Shown here: one piece after another, positions 1 through 9,205 of the stretch
Layout of the letters: each line of letters opens with the position of its first letter
How positions within the stretch are numbered: position 1 is the first letter of the stretch
Origin: Trichobilharzia regenti
Taxonomy: Eukaryota; Platyhelminthes; Trematoda; Strigeidida; Schistosomatidae
Assembly (NCBI GenBank): GCA_944472135.2
Contig: OX235267.1
Coordinates: 19,761,452 to 19,825,451 of the forward strand
Direction of reading: 5' to 3'
Length of the DNA stretch: 64,000 nt
The notes under the pieces: model-generated
What the model was told of the DNA's origin: nothing
What the model saw: the letters and a program-made list of their open reading frames with translations, nothing else
The model's database searches: none
Made by a program: the position numbers and the translations under genes

Positions 1-300
1 TATGCCGACAACCACGGGATCCAATATCCAATATCGTTTTTACGAGCTAGTATAAACCAATTTGATTTCTTTGTGCTCGCTTCTTGATTGTGAGGTATAG
101 GTTCTTGATCTTCGGTAAACTTCTGCGTAGCTTGTCCCGCCACTCGACTGTCGTAGCTTTGGTTGACTCCAAAGGGAGTAGTGCTGGGATTAATTATATG
201 TGGTTTGTAGTATGAGGTATGTTAAGACTGTTACTACTGTGATTGGAGTTGATCCTTTCGCCAGTTAGTCCTTCAGTATTGTCGACAAGAGAAAAGAGAT

Positions 301-345
301 AGTAATAATAATAATAATAGTAATAATAATAATAATAGATATAAT
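301..345. repeat. (TAA)n microsatellite
   Basis: Imperfect AAT/TAA trinucleotide tract with TAG interruptions. On the minus strand it would encode a run of Tyr, which explains the spurious poly-Tyr reading frame here. Such TTA tracts also end the CR1-like 3' tails elsewhere in the window. Confidence 0.9.
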
Positions 346-427
346 TAGTGAAGTTATTCAGACTAAGAGACAGAAACGAAAATAGGAAACGTAACAACAG
401 TCAGCTCATGAAGTTTGAAGAATAATA

Positions 428-490
428 TATATATCAGTAATAGTAATAATAATAATAATAATAATAATAGTAATTATAATATTAATAAGT
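428..490. repeat. (TAA)n microsatellite
   Basis: Second AAT-rich trinucleotide tract with TAG interruptions, about 85 bp beyond the first, inside the presumed 3' UTR of the antisense RT remnant. Confidence 0.85.
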
Positions 491-571
491 TGTCAGGAGA
501 GTAAGACGGGAGAGAATGTAAAGAAGTAAAGTGACGAGTTTAATTATCTACCCTGATTGGTAAATGCGATT

Positions 572-1297
572 TTAAGGAGATAGGCCATTTGGATGCAGTC
601 CTTGTATCGCTGCATGGTTGTCCAGCCTTCGCTTAAAGGCGTCCAAAGACGGTGCCATAGCTACATCTGCCGGTAAGGAATTCCAGGGACGACAAACCCG
701 CAGTGAAAAGAAGTGGGAGCGCACCCGGGTCCTTGCCCTCTGGTGAGCTATCCTTCTGGGATTTCCACGTGGAAGCCTGTACCTACTCAATGGCAGAACA
801 CCTTTGTTTGGGTGATTCTGGTCATTTGTTATTTTGTAGGCAGTAATCAAATCACCCCTAAGCCGACGGTAACTAAGTGTGAACAGGCCTAATCTCTTCA
901 GCCTTTCATCATATGGTTTGTTTCAGAGACCAACCACTCCTTTTGTTGCCCGTCGTTGGACTCTTTCCAAGAGGTTGGCATCTCTTCTCAGCATTGGGGG
1001 TGCAATAATATTATGCACCTCAAGGTGTGGCCTGACGTATGTTTTGTACAACATTAGAAAGAGCTCAGGAGTGAGTGCACCTAACTGTCTATGTGTAAAG
1101 TGTATGACCGCATATGCCCTCGCTACATCCCCTGTGTAATTTACGCTTGTGTCCATTTTTTCCGTTAGAACTAGACCTAAGTCGCGTTCCGACGTTGTGC
1201 AGGACAAGCTTTCATTGCACAGGGTGTAACTTGCATTCTGCAGTCTACAGGTGCGCAACTTGAATGAAAACGAAACGAAGTCAATTTTCCCGCTCAA
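572..1297 (-). pseudogene. C-terminal fragment of a CR1/Jockey-type reverse transcriptase
   Basis: Two minus-strand reading frames (923-1297 and 572-850) together cover the C-terminal part of a non-LTR RT. Seen directly: an ERDLGLVL block, the YKTYVRPHLE thumb motif, LERVQRRATKGVVGL, then in another frame RTRVRSHFFSLRV, WNSLPADV and a FKRRLDNH tail. This motif order is typical of CR1/Jockey-like proteins after the catalytic YADD. The catalytic domain and endonuclease are absent and a frameshift lies near 850-920, so it is a dead fragment. Its first codons (SGKIDFVSFSF) lie in sequence that also begins the repeated tail at 1267, which links this RT to the short repeat copies elsewhere. Clade assignment beyond CR1/Jockey is uncertain. 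Confidence 0.85.
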
Positions 1298-1517
1298 CCT
1301 GGAGGATAACTGTACACTTCAGAAACTATGCGGCCTGGTTCAGACAATGAGTGTAATTATATATATGTATCAAATATTTAATTGTTGGAACATCATTAAC
1401 TTGTAGACAATCTACGATTTGATATTATATCATACTTGATCGTGCCTGTAAAAAGGGCATGCATTTTCATGTAAATTTGTAAATTTATATATGTTTATAT
1501 GAAATATATACATTATT
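1267..1517 (+). repeat. Copy of the mobile 3' tail (block D), long form
   Basis: Matches 7769-8010, 16937-17180, 29927-30166 and 31013-31255. It runs from a GAAAACGAAACGAAGTC start through a GTGCCTGTAAAA...GGCATG hairpin-like segment and ends in ATTATTATT. The ATT-rich end marks it as a retrotransposed 3' end in the plus direction. In this copy a 1.25-kb piece holding the antisense RT separates it from its usual left neighbour. Confidence 0.75.
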
Positions 1518-1644
1518 ATTAATTCACACCAACCACAACAACGCGGATAAACGTTGAACGGATGGTGTCGCGCCACTCACAGTAACAGACAATAGGGGCT
1601 TGAGAGATAATGTAAACTTTGACCAAAAGTCCCAGAATAACGTA
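1518..1644. other. Flank of BEL element 1
   Basis: Short sequence between the repeat tail and the first LTR. It ends in ACGTA directly before the LTR, nearly matching ACGTC after the other LTR at 9189-9193, as expected for a short target-site duplication. Confidence 0.5.
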
Positions 1645-1965
1645 TGTCAGTCACGTCTCGTAAACCGTTAATGCCCAGCTCTTGCTACGCTCGGGCTCAC
1701 GCTGTTCCTTGAAGTTTCTCAGAAACGCTTAGTAATAACGGACGAACAAACCAAAACACCAATTGTTGACTCGAGGATTCTTTATTGTTACACCAACATA
1801 TAAATACTGTTTCCACTAAGGTTTCTGACGGTTTACTGCTGACTTCTTTCTGAACAGCGACCGATGAGACGATGACTGTCGTATTGATGCCTCCGCGAAA
1901 ATTGGGGAAGTTGGTTTTGAGCAAACAACCATGAATTGATCGTTCAATCTTCAACTCCATTGACA
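1645..1965 (-). repeat. 3' LTR of BEL element 1
   Basis: 321-bp LTR, TGTCA...TGACA, nearly identical to 8832-9188 apart from a replaced or deleted stretch of about 40 bp after the AATAAAG polyadenylation signal (plus-strand view CTTTATT near 1780). The adjacent internal sequence on the minus strand is GCCGGGGAG directly before TGTCAATG, a plausible polypurine tract for second-strand priming. Confidence 0.85.
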
Positions 1966-3239
1966 CTCCCCGGCAAAAAAGGGATCCAACCCCTTTTTTC
2001 CTTCACGACCAATACACGTTGACTTGGATGCCATTGCGAGAACCTGGGTCACACGGACAGAGCTGAAATAGAAAACAAACAGAAAAGCGAACACACCACA
2101 AGCATACTCACAGCTCAATCTCACATATCAATGACGACCTGCGTCTTCCAGTTAAAGGCATCCTATTGCAACACAATCGCCACTTGTTAGAATGACTCTT
2201 GCAGAATGCAACGTGACCATAGCACCACCTCATGATACTCCACGCACGTCCTCATATCTACTCACTACCAATTACCACTGAAATCGCTTGTCACTCATTC
2301 TGCCTCAGTTCTAGTAACGGTGACGTATGCGAGCCTCAGTCGTCTGCAGTCTCATTCCCCAGCGTGTCGGGCCGCAGCTAACAATTATCTCCGTATGCAT
2401 TTCATTCTCAGCAATAGCCTAGCCTCCCCGGCGTATACGACCCATCTGCTGTCTTTAACATCAATCAATTCATTCACGGATGTAGAAGACTCAAAACAAC
2501 TTCAGAAGTAATCACGACGAAAATTTTAACAAAATTACGCAATAACAACAAGGTACGAAAACAACGAGTAAACACAATGAATCCAAAATACACCAATTGA
2601 TATGACACACCACACATATATACAAATAGTACACACAAACTCGTGGATCATATCTTGATGGAATTCCTTTGAAGAATCGCAGGACTTACACCAGTACGCC
2701 TACAAACCTTCACAGGTTGACGATTGTAAGTTGTAGAATGTCCGGACACACAAAAATTAACCAATAATTACGATAATTGGAACTCACACTATTATTTAAC
2801 ACAGACATATGTACAATTACTACATCAAATGTTGTGGATTCTGGCACGACAAACTATCCTTGAAGAACTGTAGGACTTACAGCAGTACGCCTACAACCCT
2901 TCTCGGATTGACGCTCTAGGTTGGAAAATCGTCGCAGAGTTCATTTGATGACTTCCCTCTATCATCTGTATCCTCAAATCTGAACGGTAACACGCTCATG
3001 TCGTTGTATCGTAGAATATAGATGACGAACAAACACACGACGTATCCGGTCAACTAAACGAAGAAACACAGTAATTTACACCAAAGATAATAGCATTCAA
3101 TTAGTAACTTGAAACTAGAAATGCCTTTATTCATGCAAGTCAATTTAACAATAACTCTCTCCTTTACACTTGGCTTATTCTCACTAAACTGAGCAATATC
3201 TTTCGTCTTTTCAAATGCACCAATACTATCAAAGTCATT
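1966..3239 (-). other. Non-coding internal region of BEL element 1
   Basis: About 1.3 kb between the gag remnant and the 3' LTR, where a full BEL element would carry pol. No RT, RNase H or integrase motif is visible in any frame. The same sequence recurs at about 27168-28370 in element 2. It contains a repeated motif, AGGACTTACASCAGTACGCC, at about 2683 and 2873, also duplicated in element 2. The part near 3060-3239 has a degenerate continuation of the element 2 reading frame at 28012-28368. Confidence 0.65.
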
Positions 3240-4193
3240 TCACAAGATACTTGAGTTGATGGGCGTCTGTTTCATTGTGGATGACAACACCAACGACGAC
3301 TGATTGATACCAGTTGATGAAGTTAGCGGTGCATCAGAAGCTGTTGTTGCTCGACTTACAGAAATTTGTCTGCCTGCATGACCACCACTACTGCTGTCTT
3401 TTACTATCAGCTCAGGTTTAGCAATAGCATCTGATGAAAGTTGGGCTACATGCTGATCAATTAAACTGACGGTCTGACAAGTATACATGCCTGCTTCAAC
3501 TGCATTTATTTCTAATTCACCTTTGAGCTGTGCAGAACCCTTATTTAACTTAGCAGTAGTAGGCATATCCCTCATCTCATCATGATCAACCAAAGACAAC
3601 TGTGAAGTATCATGATCCTTATCACGAATATTCACTCCACCGTCAACTTCATCATTTTCAAACTCTTTAATAACAGAAGTAGACAATTTGAGTTCCTCCT
3701 CGCAAATCCTTTAAGGTTTTGTAACTTCACTCTGACTAGTAATACCTTGTAATCTTGTAGGGTCAGAACTGCACTCTGAAGCAGTAACTCTATGCTGTGA
3801 CACTCTATTCAACAACGGCTTACCAGTTGCAACTACAGACTTCTTCACAACAACGTCATCGTCACACAATTTGGAGTCAGGCCTGGAGTTTACATGTAGC
3901 TTATCACTGAACTTGCTCACTGGTTCACAGTTCACCTTTGTATGCACCTCTTGCAAACGTGTAAAACACAACCGTGCTTGTCTTGCGTCTTGTAACTTAT
4001 CTGTTGAGGATGTACTACGAAACCTGTTACACTCACTAGGTCTATACGCATTACTATACATCATGGAGTCTTCTCGATATCCACCTCTCTGAGGCTTATT
4101 CGTCATCAATGAGTGCGTTTTACCCTCAGACTGCTCTATTCCAGGGATGAGATTCAATATACTGGCAAACTTGCCCATAGATTGATTGACACT
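3240..4193 (-). pseudogene. BEL gag, C-terminal half
   Basis: Minus-strand gag continuation in one frame but split by an in-frame TAA near 3705-3707, where element 2 has a sense codon. The start resembles MSKFASIL of the element 2 gag. Near 3950-3990 is CFTRLQEVHTKVNC, which has the spacing of a CCHC zinc knuckle (C-x2-C-x4-H-x4-C) but Arg in place of the second Cys; element 2 has the same substitution. The remainder is Ser/Thr/Asp-rich. It ends at an early stop at 3240, whereas element 2 stays open further. It is cut at 4193 by the inserted CR1-like element and continues at 8028. Confidence 0.75.
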
Positions 4194-4194
4194 A

Positions 4195-6255
4195 TCTTGA
4201 TTAGATACTCTAATTGGGATTCCTACTTTACCAATGACTCCTTAGAGGAAGTCCTTAAAAACTTCTATGACAATATACAGTCGGTTAATGATGTCATAGC
4301 GCCTGTGAAACTGATTAAATTCAAAATCCCTCAAGGTGATTTTATTCCAATATCATTAAGAAGAAGTTTGCGGAAGCATTCATTAAGTTACTATAGACAT
4401 GACGACTTATCGTCGTTAATCGCTATCAAAACAATCCTCATTAGAATCCATGAGTTAAAAAATCTAAGTCTTAGGAATAAAGAAACGCGGGCAATTCAGT
4501 CGCCACATAACACTGGAGAAATAGCCAAACTCTTCAAAAGTAGGTTAACTAACTCCAAATCAACATATCCAAAAATAATACACCTAGGCGGCATTACTCA
4601 CGAAAGTGCTGAGGATATATGTGAGGTGTTTAGCACGCACTTTGCCAAACTGTACACTCTAGAAAATGACCAGGATATAGATTTCCCTCGTAAAACAGAA
4701 AAGTGTCTAAGCGATGTAGTCTTAAACGCCCAAGAAATCGATAAAGCTATCACAACTCTTAAGCTTACTAATACTCCCGGCCCAGATGGAATGTCTTCCG
4801 TCCTCTTAAAAAATGGTGGAAATGACATGAATCTACTTCTTCTCAAGATATTTTCAACTTCGATAAGGAGTGGAACATATCCAAATAGCTGGAAGAAATC
4901 CTACGTTGTACCCATTCACAAAACCGGACCTACAGCGGACATAGATAATTACCGCCCCATCAACATTACTTCCGTAGTTTCACGTGTGATGGAAAAGATT
5001 GTAAAGAAGCAAATTGTTCAGTATTTGCTCTCGAATGACTTAATATCCCCTTTCCAATACGGTTTCCTAAATAGAAGATCGTGCATTACGTGCCAGTTAG
5101 ATTATTTCGACCACATTACTGAATGTGTAGACAAAGGTCGTTCGGCAGCAACATTATTTCTAGATGTTAGGAAAGCTTTTGATAAAGTCCCACATAAAAG
5201 ACTCATACTGAAACTCCTATCTTATGGAATAAGTGGAAGGCTTCTTGAGTGGATAACTTCCTTTCTTACAGGAAGAGAACAGTTAGTTAAAGTCAACCAT
5301 CACTTATCAACATCCAAACCGATAACCAGCGGCGTGATACAAGGTAGTGTTCTTGGCCCTACCCTATTCATTGTATTCATAAATGATATTGTCTCTATGA
5401 TCAAGTATGGCAAGCCATACCTCTTTGCAGATGACCTCAAAGTTGTCTATGATTTTGACTATAATGATATGAATATTGTTAGTAAAATCCAAGAAGACCT
5501 AAATAGTCTATGTAATTGGAGTGAAAAGTGGCAGTTAACGTTCAATCCAGCTAAATCTGGGATAACATACTTCGGACGTTGGAAACCTAGCATGTGTCTA
5601 TACATGTACGGTGACCTTGTCTCAAACACAAACACAGTCACAGATCTCGGGATAACATACTCAGATCTTACCTTTACTGAACATGCAAATAAGGTGGTAT
5701 CTGATTGTAAACGTCTAACCGGCTTTGTGCTACGCAACTTTTACACTCCAGAAGCCAGATTAGCCATATATAAGATATGCATTCGCCCCAAACTTGAATA
5801 CTGTGCCCACTTATACAGTAGCTTCAAGTCGGCAGACAGAAAAAAGTTGAAAGTGTCCAAAGATTCCTTACGAAACGCATATTAGGCTATGGTCAGCAAA
5901 TAGAATACCTTGACAGATGTATTCGACTGGACTTAGAGCCCTTATGGTTAAGGAGAGTGAAGTGCAATTTATTTCTCTTATTCAAAGTTATAAGAAAGCA
6001 CTGTAACAGTAACTCGTCCATAACCTGGGCTAATCCTAAATCGTATGGACTACGCAACCACAACTACCTTCTCAAGGTTAACACCCATAAACTCACACTA
6101 GAGCTAACTTCTTCACCATTAAATATTGCAAACTTTGGAACCAACTACCCTCTGAGATAAGATCCTGTGAAAGGCCTGACAGTTTCAAAAGGAGCCTAGA
6201 AAAACATATAAACATGTCCACCCTAGCCCGCCTCAAAGATCTCAACTGCTGGTAG
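4195..6255 (+). pseudogene. CR1-like reverse transcriptase, 5' truncated, frameshifted
   Basis: RT of a CR1/Jockey-like element. The reading frame opens at 4113, but its first ~28 residues are antisense of gag; real homology starts at NWDSYFTNDSLEEV, matching the element at 21386-24209. Numbered from 4113: NTPGPDGMSS near 220, NYRPINITSV near 280, FLDVRKAFDK at 349-358 (first catalytic Asp), GVIQGSVLGPTLF near 407, FADD at 438-441 (catalytic pair). The thumb continues in a +1 frame from about 5850 (LTKRILGYGQQIEYLDRC) and, after another shift near 6130, ends as KLWNQLPSEIRS...KDLNCW with TAG at 6253-6255. Two frameshifts and the missing endonuclease make it non-functional. Confidence 0.9.
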
Positions 6256-7744
6256 AGTGGAGAGACAATGGCTTTTCAATATTTAACTACGGAAAGTACA
6301 CTAGTCCCAATACCAATATAATAACACTTAGTAATTATGTAGGTTCAATACTTGAAATTCGATTGTCATTAAAATACTTAAAATGATTAAAATAGCTATG
6401 CGGCAAGTGTTCTCTTGCTTTACCATGCTTGTTTCCCTTATAACACTCAGTTATTGAGCCTAATGTATTCTTTGATAATACGAATTAAAGTATTAATTAT
6501 ACTCCTATCATACATACATCGATTTACTTTACGGCTCCCTATATGACTAACTACCATTCTTCAGGGTACACACACTGCATTATTGTTAACCAAATGCTAA
6601 AATTTTGTTAGTTCAGCGTTATTATCTTTGATAATATGTTTAGACACGTTACTTTGTAATGTCAGATGTTGACTATATATAAGACTGTCATGATAATTTA
6701 GTACACTAAGTCCTGCCAACCAACCTTACCTTCAGTTCATACAACCTACATTGAATCCTAACTATAGTGTTCTGCTGAATCTTGCTTCACTATTCACAAT
6801 ACCTATTCCTTTTACTCTTTAAGGTTTAGCTTCTTATAAAGTAATCTGTTCATTAGGACGCATGCAAACACATATAATATGTTCATAAAGATGTACGTGG
6901 AGACCTATTGGAAGCACTCGTTAAGAAAGCTAGGGAGATGGAATATGAGGTACGAACATGTCTGGTACCAAGCAATATATTTACCGTAGCCATAATAATC
7001 ATAGTCTCAGAGCTTAACATCAAAAAAGGAGGGAGGGTGGCGTTAGCTGATCAGTAGATATGGTGGGGGTCACTAAGGTGAATCGCCCCATTCTGCAGGA
7101 ACAGCAATACACAAATTAAAGGCTCGAGATATTTCTGATTTTTATGAGGGCTTAGATCTTTATCTTGAAAAAGATAATAATGAACGCCTTGACAGATCAT
7201 GCTTCTACCTCTAAATATATACTATTCGCCCAGCCTATTGTTGAGATGCGACCATGTGGGATGTGCACAGTTTTATGGGGCATCTTATAAACTAACTTGC
7301 TGTCCATTGACTGATCTTTAAATACCACTTCACAATGTCTTATCTCATTCATTTTCCAATAACGTCTTTACTTGATCCTCATTATATCCCATTAAACCTA
7401 ACATTTTACAGCTCTTTATGACTTATTATATTCCTACTCTCTGAAGGGTACGGTTGTACATTAAATGTACGAAAAGGTATAAAACAAAAACAACTGGCAC
7501 AACTGAGGATAAATGTATTAAAACCAAAAGTGGACATCATGATAGTACGACATATACGTGTAGCATTATACATTGCAAATGAACGTTGTCAGCCTAGGGA
7601 GTTTTCTTTATTAATGCATTTATTAGTGATACTTGCACTTACCCATTTCATTAAACTTTATTGATTCACCTCAGCACTTTTACTTTTCTATAAACAGCTT
7701 CCAATCCCTTGTAAACGTTGTACTTACCTCAATATTGGTTGGTT
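6256..7744 (+). repeat. 3' region of the CR1-like insertion (blocks A, B, C)
   Basis: No coding potential. Block A (about 6430-7020), block B (7021-7340) and block C (7341-7744) are named here because they recur in different combinations: A-B at 11015-11935, A-B-C reversed at 13400-14690, B-C at 16150-16910, part of C at 29712-29900, parts of B and C at 30404-30980. Bases 6256-6429 have no second copy in the window. Confidence 0.7.
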
Positions 7745-8027
7745 ATCGTATGCCGACAACCACGGGATGAAAACGAAACGAAGTCGATTTTCCCGCTCAA
7801 CCTGGAGGACAATTGTACAATTCAATAACTATACAGCCTAGTTCAGACAATGTGTATTTATATATATATATATCAAATATTTAACTGTTGAAACATTATT
7901 AACTTGTAGACAATCTACGATTTGATATTATATCATACTTGATCGTGCCTGTAAAAAAGGCATGCATTTTCATGTAAATTTATATGTTTATATGAGAATA
8001 TATATTATTATTATTATTATTACTAGT
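7745..8027 (+). repeat. Mobile 3' tail (block D), short form
   Basis: Begins GTTATCGTATGCCGACAACC, passes at 7769 directly into GAAAACGAAACGAAGTCG, then AT-rich sequence, a GTGCCTGTAAAAAAGGCATG segment and an ATT microsatellite abutting gag. The full-length CR1-like element ends similarly at 25050-25160 (CGTATATG...GATGCCTGTAAACTGGCG...AGAATATATATT), which supports this being a non-LTR 3' end. Confidence 0.75.
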
Positions 8028-8686
8028 TTCAGGACATCATCAAATTTTGGCTCGATACCCTCATCCTCCATACGGGAGCTTATCTTCACCCACTTCCTTT
8101 GCAGTTGAGTAGGTAGGCATCTTGCTATTACTTCTAGTATAAAACTCGAGTTGTGTTCACTCATGCAATTCATAGAGTTCAAGGCATTCTTATAAGTCAT
8201 AAGATTATCGAAAAACTCAGTAAGTACCTTAGAGTCATCTTGAAGATGACTGCCGTTACCTTTTACAGCTTCGTATACGTTCCTTACAATCATATAAGGT
8301 CTTCCAAACCTTTGACGTAATATGCTCATAGTCTCAGCGTATCCCTCATTAGGGGGCATGAGCTTACAGCACTGTATAGGTCTTGAAGCATCTCCAGTGC
8401 AATACCTCATCAAATACATCAATTTCAATTCATCACTTAATAGAAAACTACTCAGCATGATCTCAAACTCCTTTACAAATTGTAAATAATCAGCCGGGTT
8501 TCCATCAAAACACCGTGGTTCAAATTTAGGGAGTTTGATGTTCCTATTATCCCTGAACGGCGAAACAGTAACATCAACCATGTCATACTTAACATCAGAC
8601 ACATCGTTACAAGTAACAGACAAGTCACCATGACTTACTTTCCTGTTTGCGTCCAAGACGCTCTGTCCCTTCTATGACCCAGGCAT
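8028..8686 (-). pseudogene. BEL/Pao gag, N-terminal half
   Basis: Structural capsid-like protein of a BEL/Pao element. Seen: LPKFEPRCFDGNPADYLQF, EFEIMLSSFLLSDELKLMYLM, CTGDASRPIQ and ILRQRFGRPYMIVRNV, the usual order in DUF1759-type gags (Phe/Gly/Asp start, helical repeat, charged Arg-Phe-Gly block). The start is probably ATG at 8684-8686 (MPGS, as in the copies near 18379 and 31280), but the fifth codon is TAG here, so only a downstream non-ATG start gives an open frame. The apparent C-terminus IIIIIIYILI is ATT microsatellite from the insertion. An identical inverted copy lies at 12446-13105. Confidence 0.85.
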
Positions 8687-8831
8687 TGTTGAACTTGACC
8701 CAATTGCAAAAATGTTCCAGATATTGCTTGTTAAAAGAGGACTTGACCGGCACCAGGAAAGATGAACGGCGACTATCGAAACTTTCACCAACTGTTTGAA
8801 TCCGCCAGAATCTGTTTCTACCGTCAGAAAC
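8687..8831 (-). other. Leader between 5' LTR and gag, BEL element 1
   Basis: 145-bp untranslated leader, mirrored at 12301-12445 and related to 18266-18378 and 31256-31391. A tRNA primer-binding site is expected just inside the LTR, but I cannot assign the tRNA from sequence alone. Confidence 0.6.
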
Positions 8832-9188
8832 TGTCAGCCACGTCTCGTAAACCGTTAATGCCCAGCTCTTGCTACGCTCGGGCTCACGCTGTTCCTTGAA
8901 GTTTCTCAGAAACGCTTAGTAATAACGGACGAACAAACCAAAACACCAATTGTTGACTCGAGGATTCTTTATTGTTACACCAACATAAACAATGTTATAA
9001 CTAAGGTCTGTGAACAAATATTACAATAAAAAATCATAAGATTGCTTCCGACGGTTTGCTACTGACTTCTTTCTGAACAGCGACCGATGAGACGATGACT
9101 GTCGTATTGATGCCTCCGCGAAAATTGGGGAAGTTGGTTTTGAGCAAACAACCGTGAATTGATCGTTCAATCTTCAACTGCATTGACA
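8832..9188 (-). repeat. 5' LTR of BEL element 1
   Basis: 357-bp LTR with TGTCA/TGACA ends, AATAAAG signal on the coding (minus) strand and 3' flank ACGTC. Mirrored exactly in position at 11944-12300. Confidence 0.85.
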
Positions 9189-9205
9189 ACGTCATTAGAA
9201 ATTGA

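Larger units (their letters stand above)
1..571 (-). other. 3' flank of an antisense non-LTR RT fragment
   Basis: On the minus strand this lies downstream of the RT remnant at 572-1297 and is probably its 3' UTR. It holds two TAA/TTA-type microsatellites. Its first 20 bases match the sequence that in five short repeat copies (near 7749, 13370, 16917, 29907, 30993) is joined directly to the sequence starting at 1267. No coding potential beyond a repeat-driven poly-Tyr reading frame. Confidence 0.5.
4194..8027 (+). mobile_element. 5'-truncated CR1-like retrotransposon inserted in BEL gag
   Basis: Plus-strand insertion that splits the gag reading frame between 4193 and 8028. It starts inside the region between endonuclease and RT, carries the RT (4195-6255), then about 1.77 kb of 3' sequence ending in an ATT microsatellite next to gag. 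Truncated 5' end plus a simple-repeat 3' end are hallmarks of target-primed non-LTR insertion. Its 3' tail is shared with 5'-truncated copies at 16150-17185, 29712-30166 and 30404-31255. That the whole 4194-8027 stretch is one insertion is inferred from the gag continuity on either side. Confidence 0.7.
1645..9188 (-). mobile_element. BEL/Pao-type LTR element 1, pol-less, interrupted
   Basis: Minus-oriented LTR element. In its own direction: LTR (9188-8832), leader, gag N-terminal half (8686-8028), an inserted plus-strand non-LTR element (8027-4194), the rest of gag (4193-3240), about 1.3 kb without coding capacity, a purine-rich tract, and the second LTR (1965-1645). Both LTRs start TGTCA and end TGACA and are flanked by ACGTA/ACGTC. 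The gag resembles the BEL/Pao DUF1759-type gag. No protease, RT, RNase H or integrase is recognisable between gag and the 3' LTR, so this copy depends on other elements. The second copy at 26811-31956 shares this layout. Confidence 0.8.

Noticed and set aside
194..397. 67-residue frame with a poly-Tyr run
   Set aside because: It is a trinucleotide microsatellite translated on the minus strand; no other protein-like feature.
879..1139. Plus-strand 86-residue frame
   Set aside because: Antisense shadow of the RT remnant at 572-1297, which has clear motifs.
2320..2511. Small frame inside the BEL non-coding region, with a counterpart at 27400-27735
   Set aside because: The two differ by indels that change the frame, so no conserved protein.
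4113..4194. N-terminal 28 residues of the frame ending at 5885
   Set aside because: This part is antisense of BEL gag; the RT homology starts only after the insertion boundary.
7988..8027. IIIIIIYILI C-terminus of the 222-residue gag frame
   Set aside because: Translated ATT microsatellite of the inserted element, not gag.
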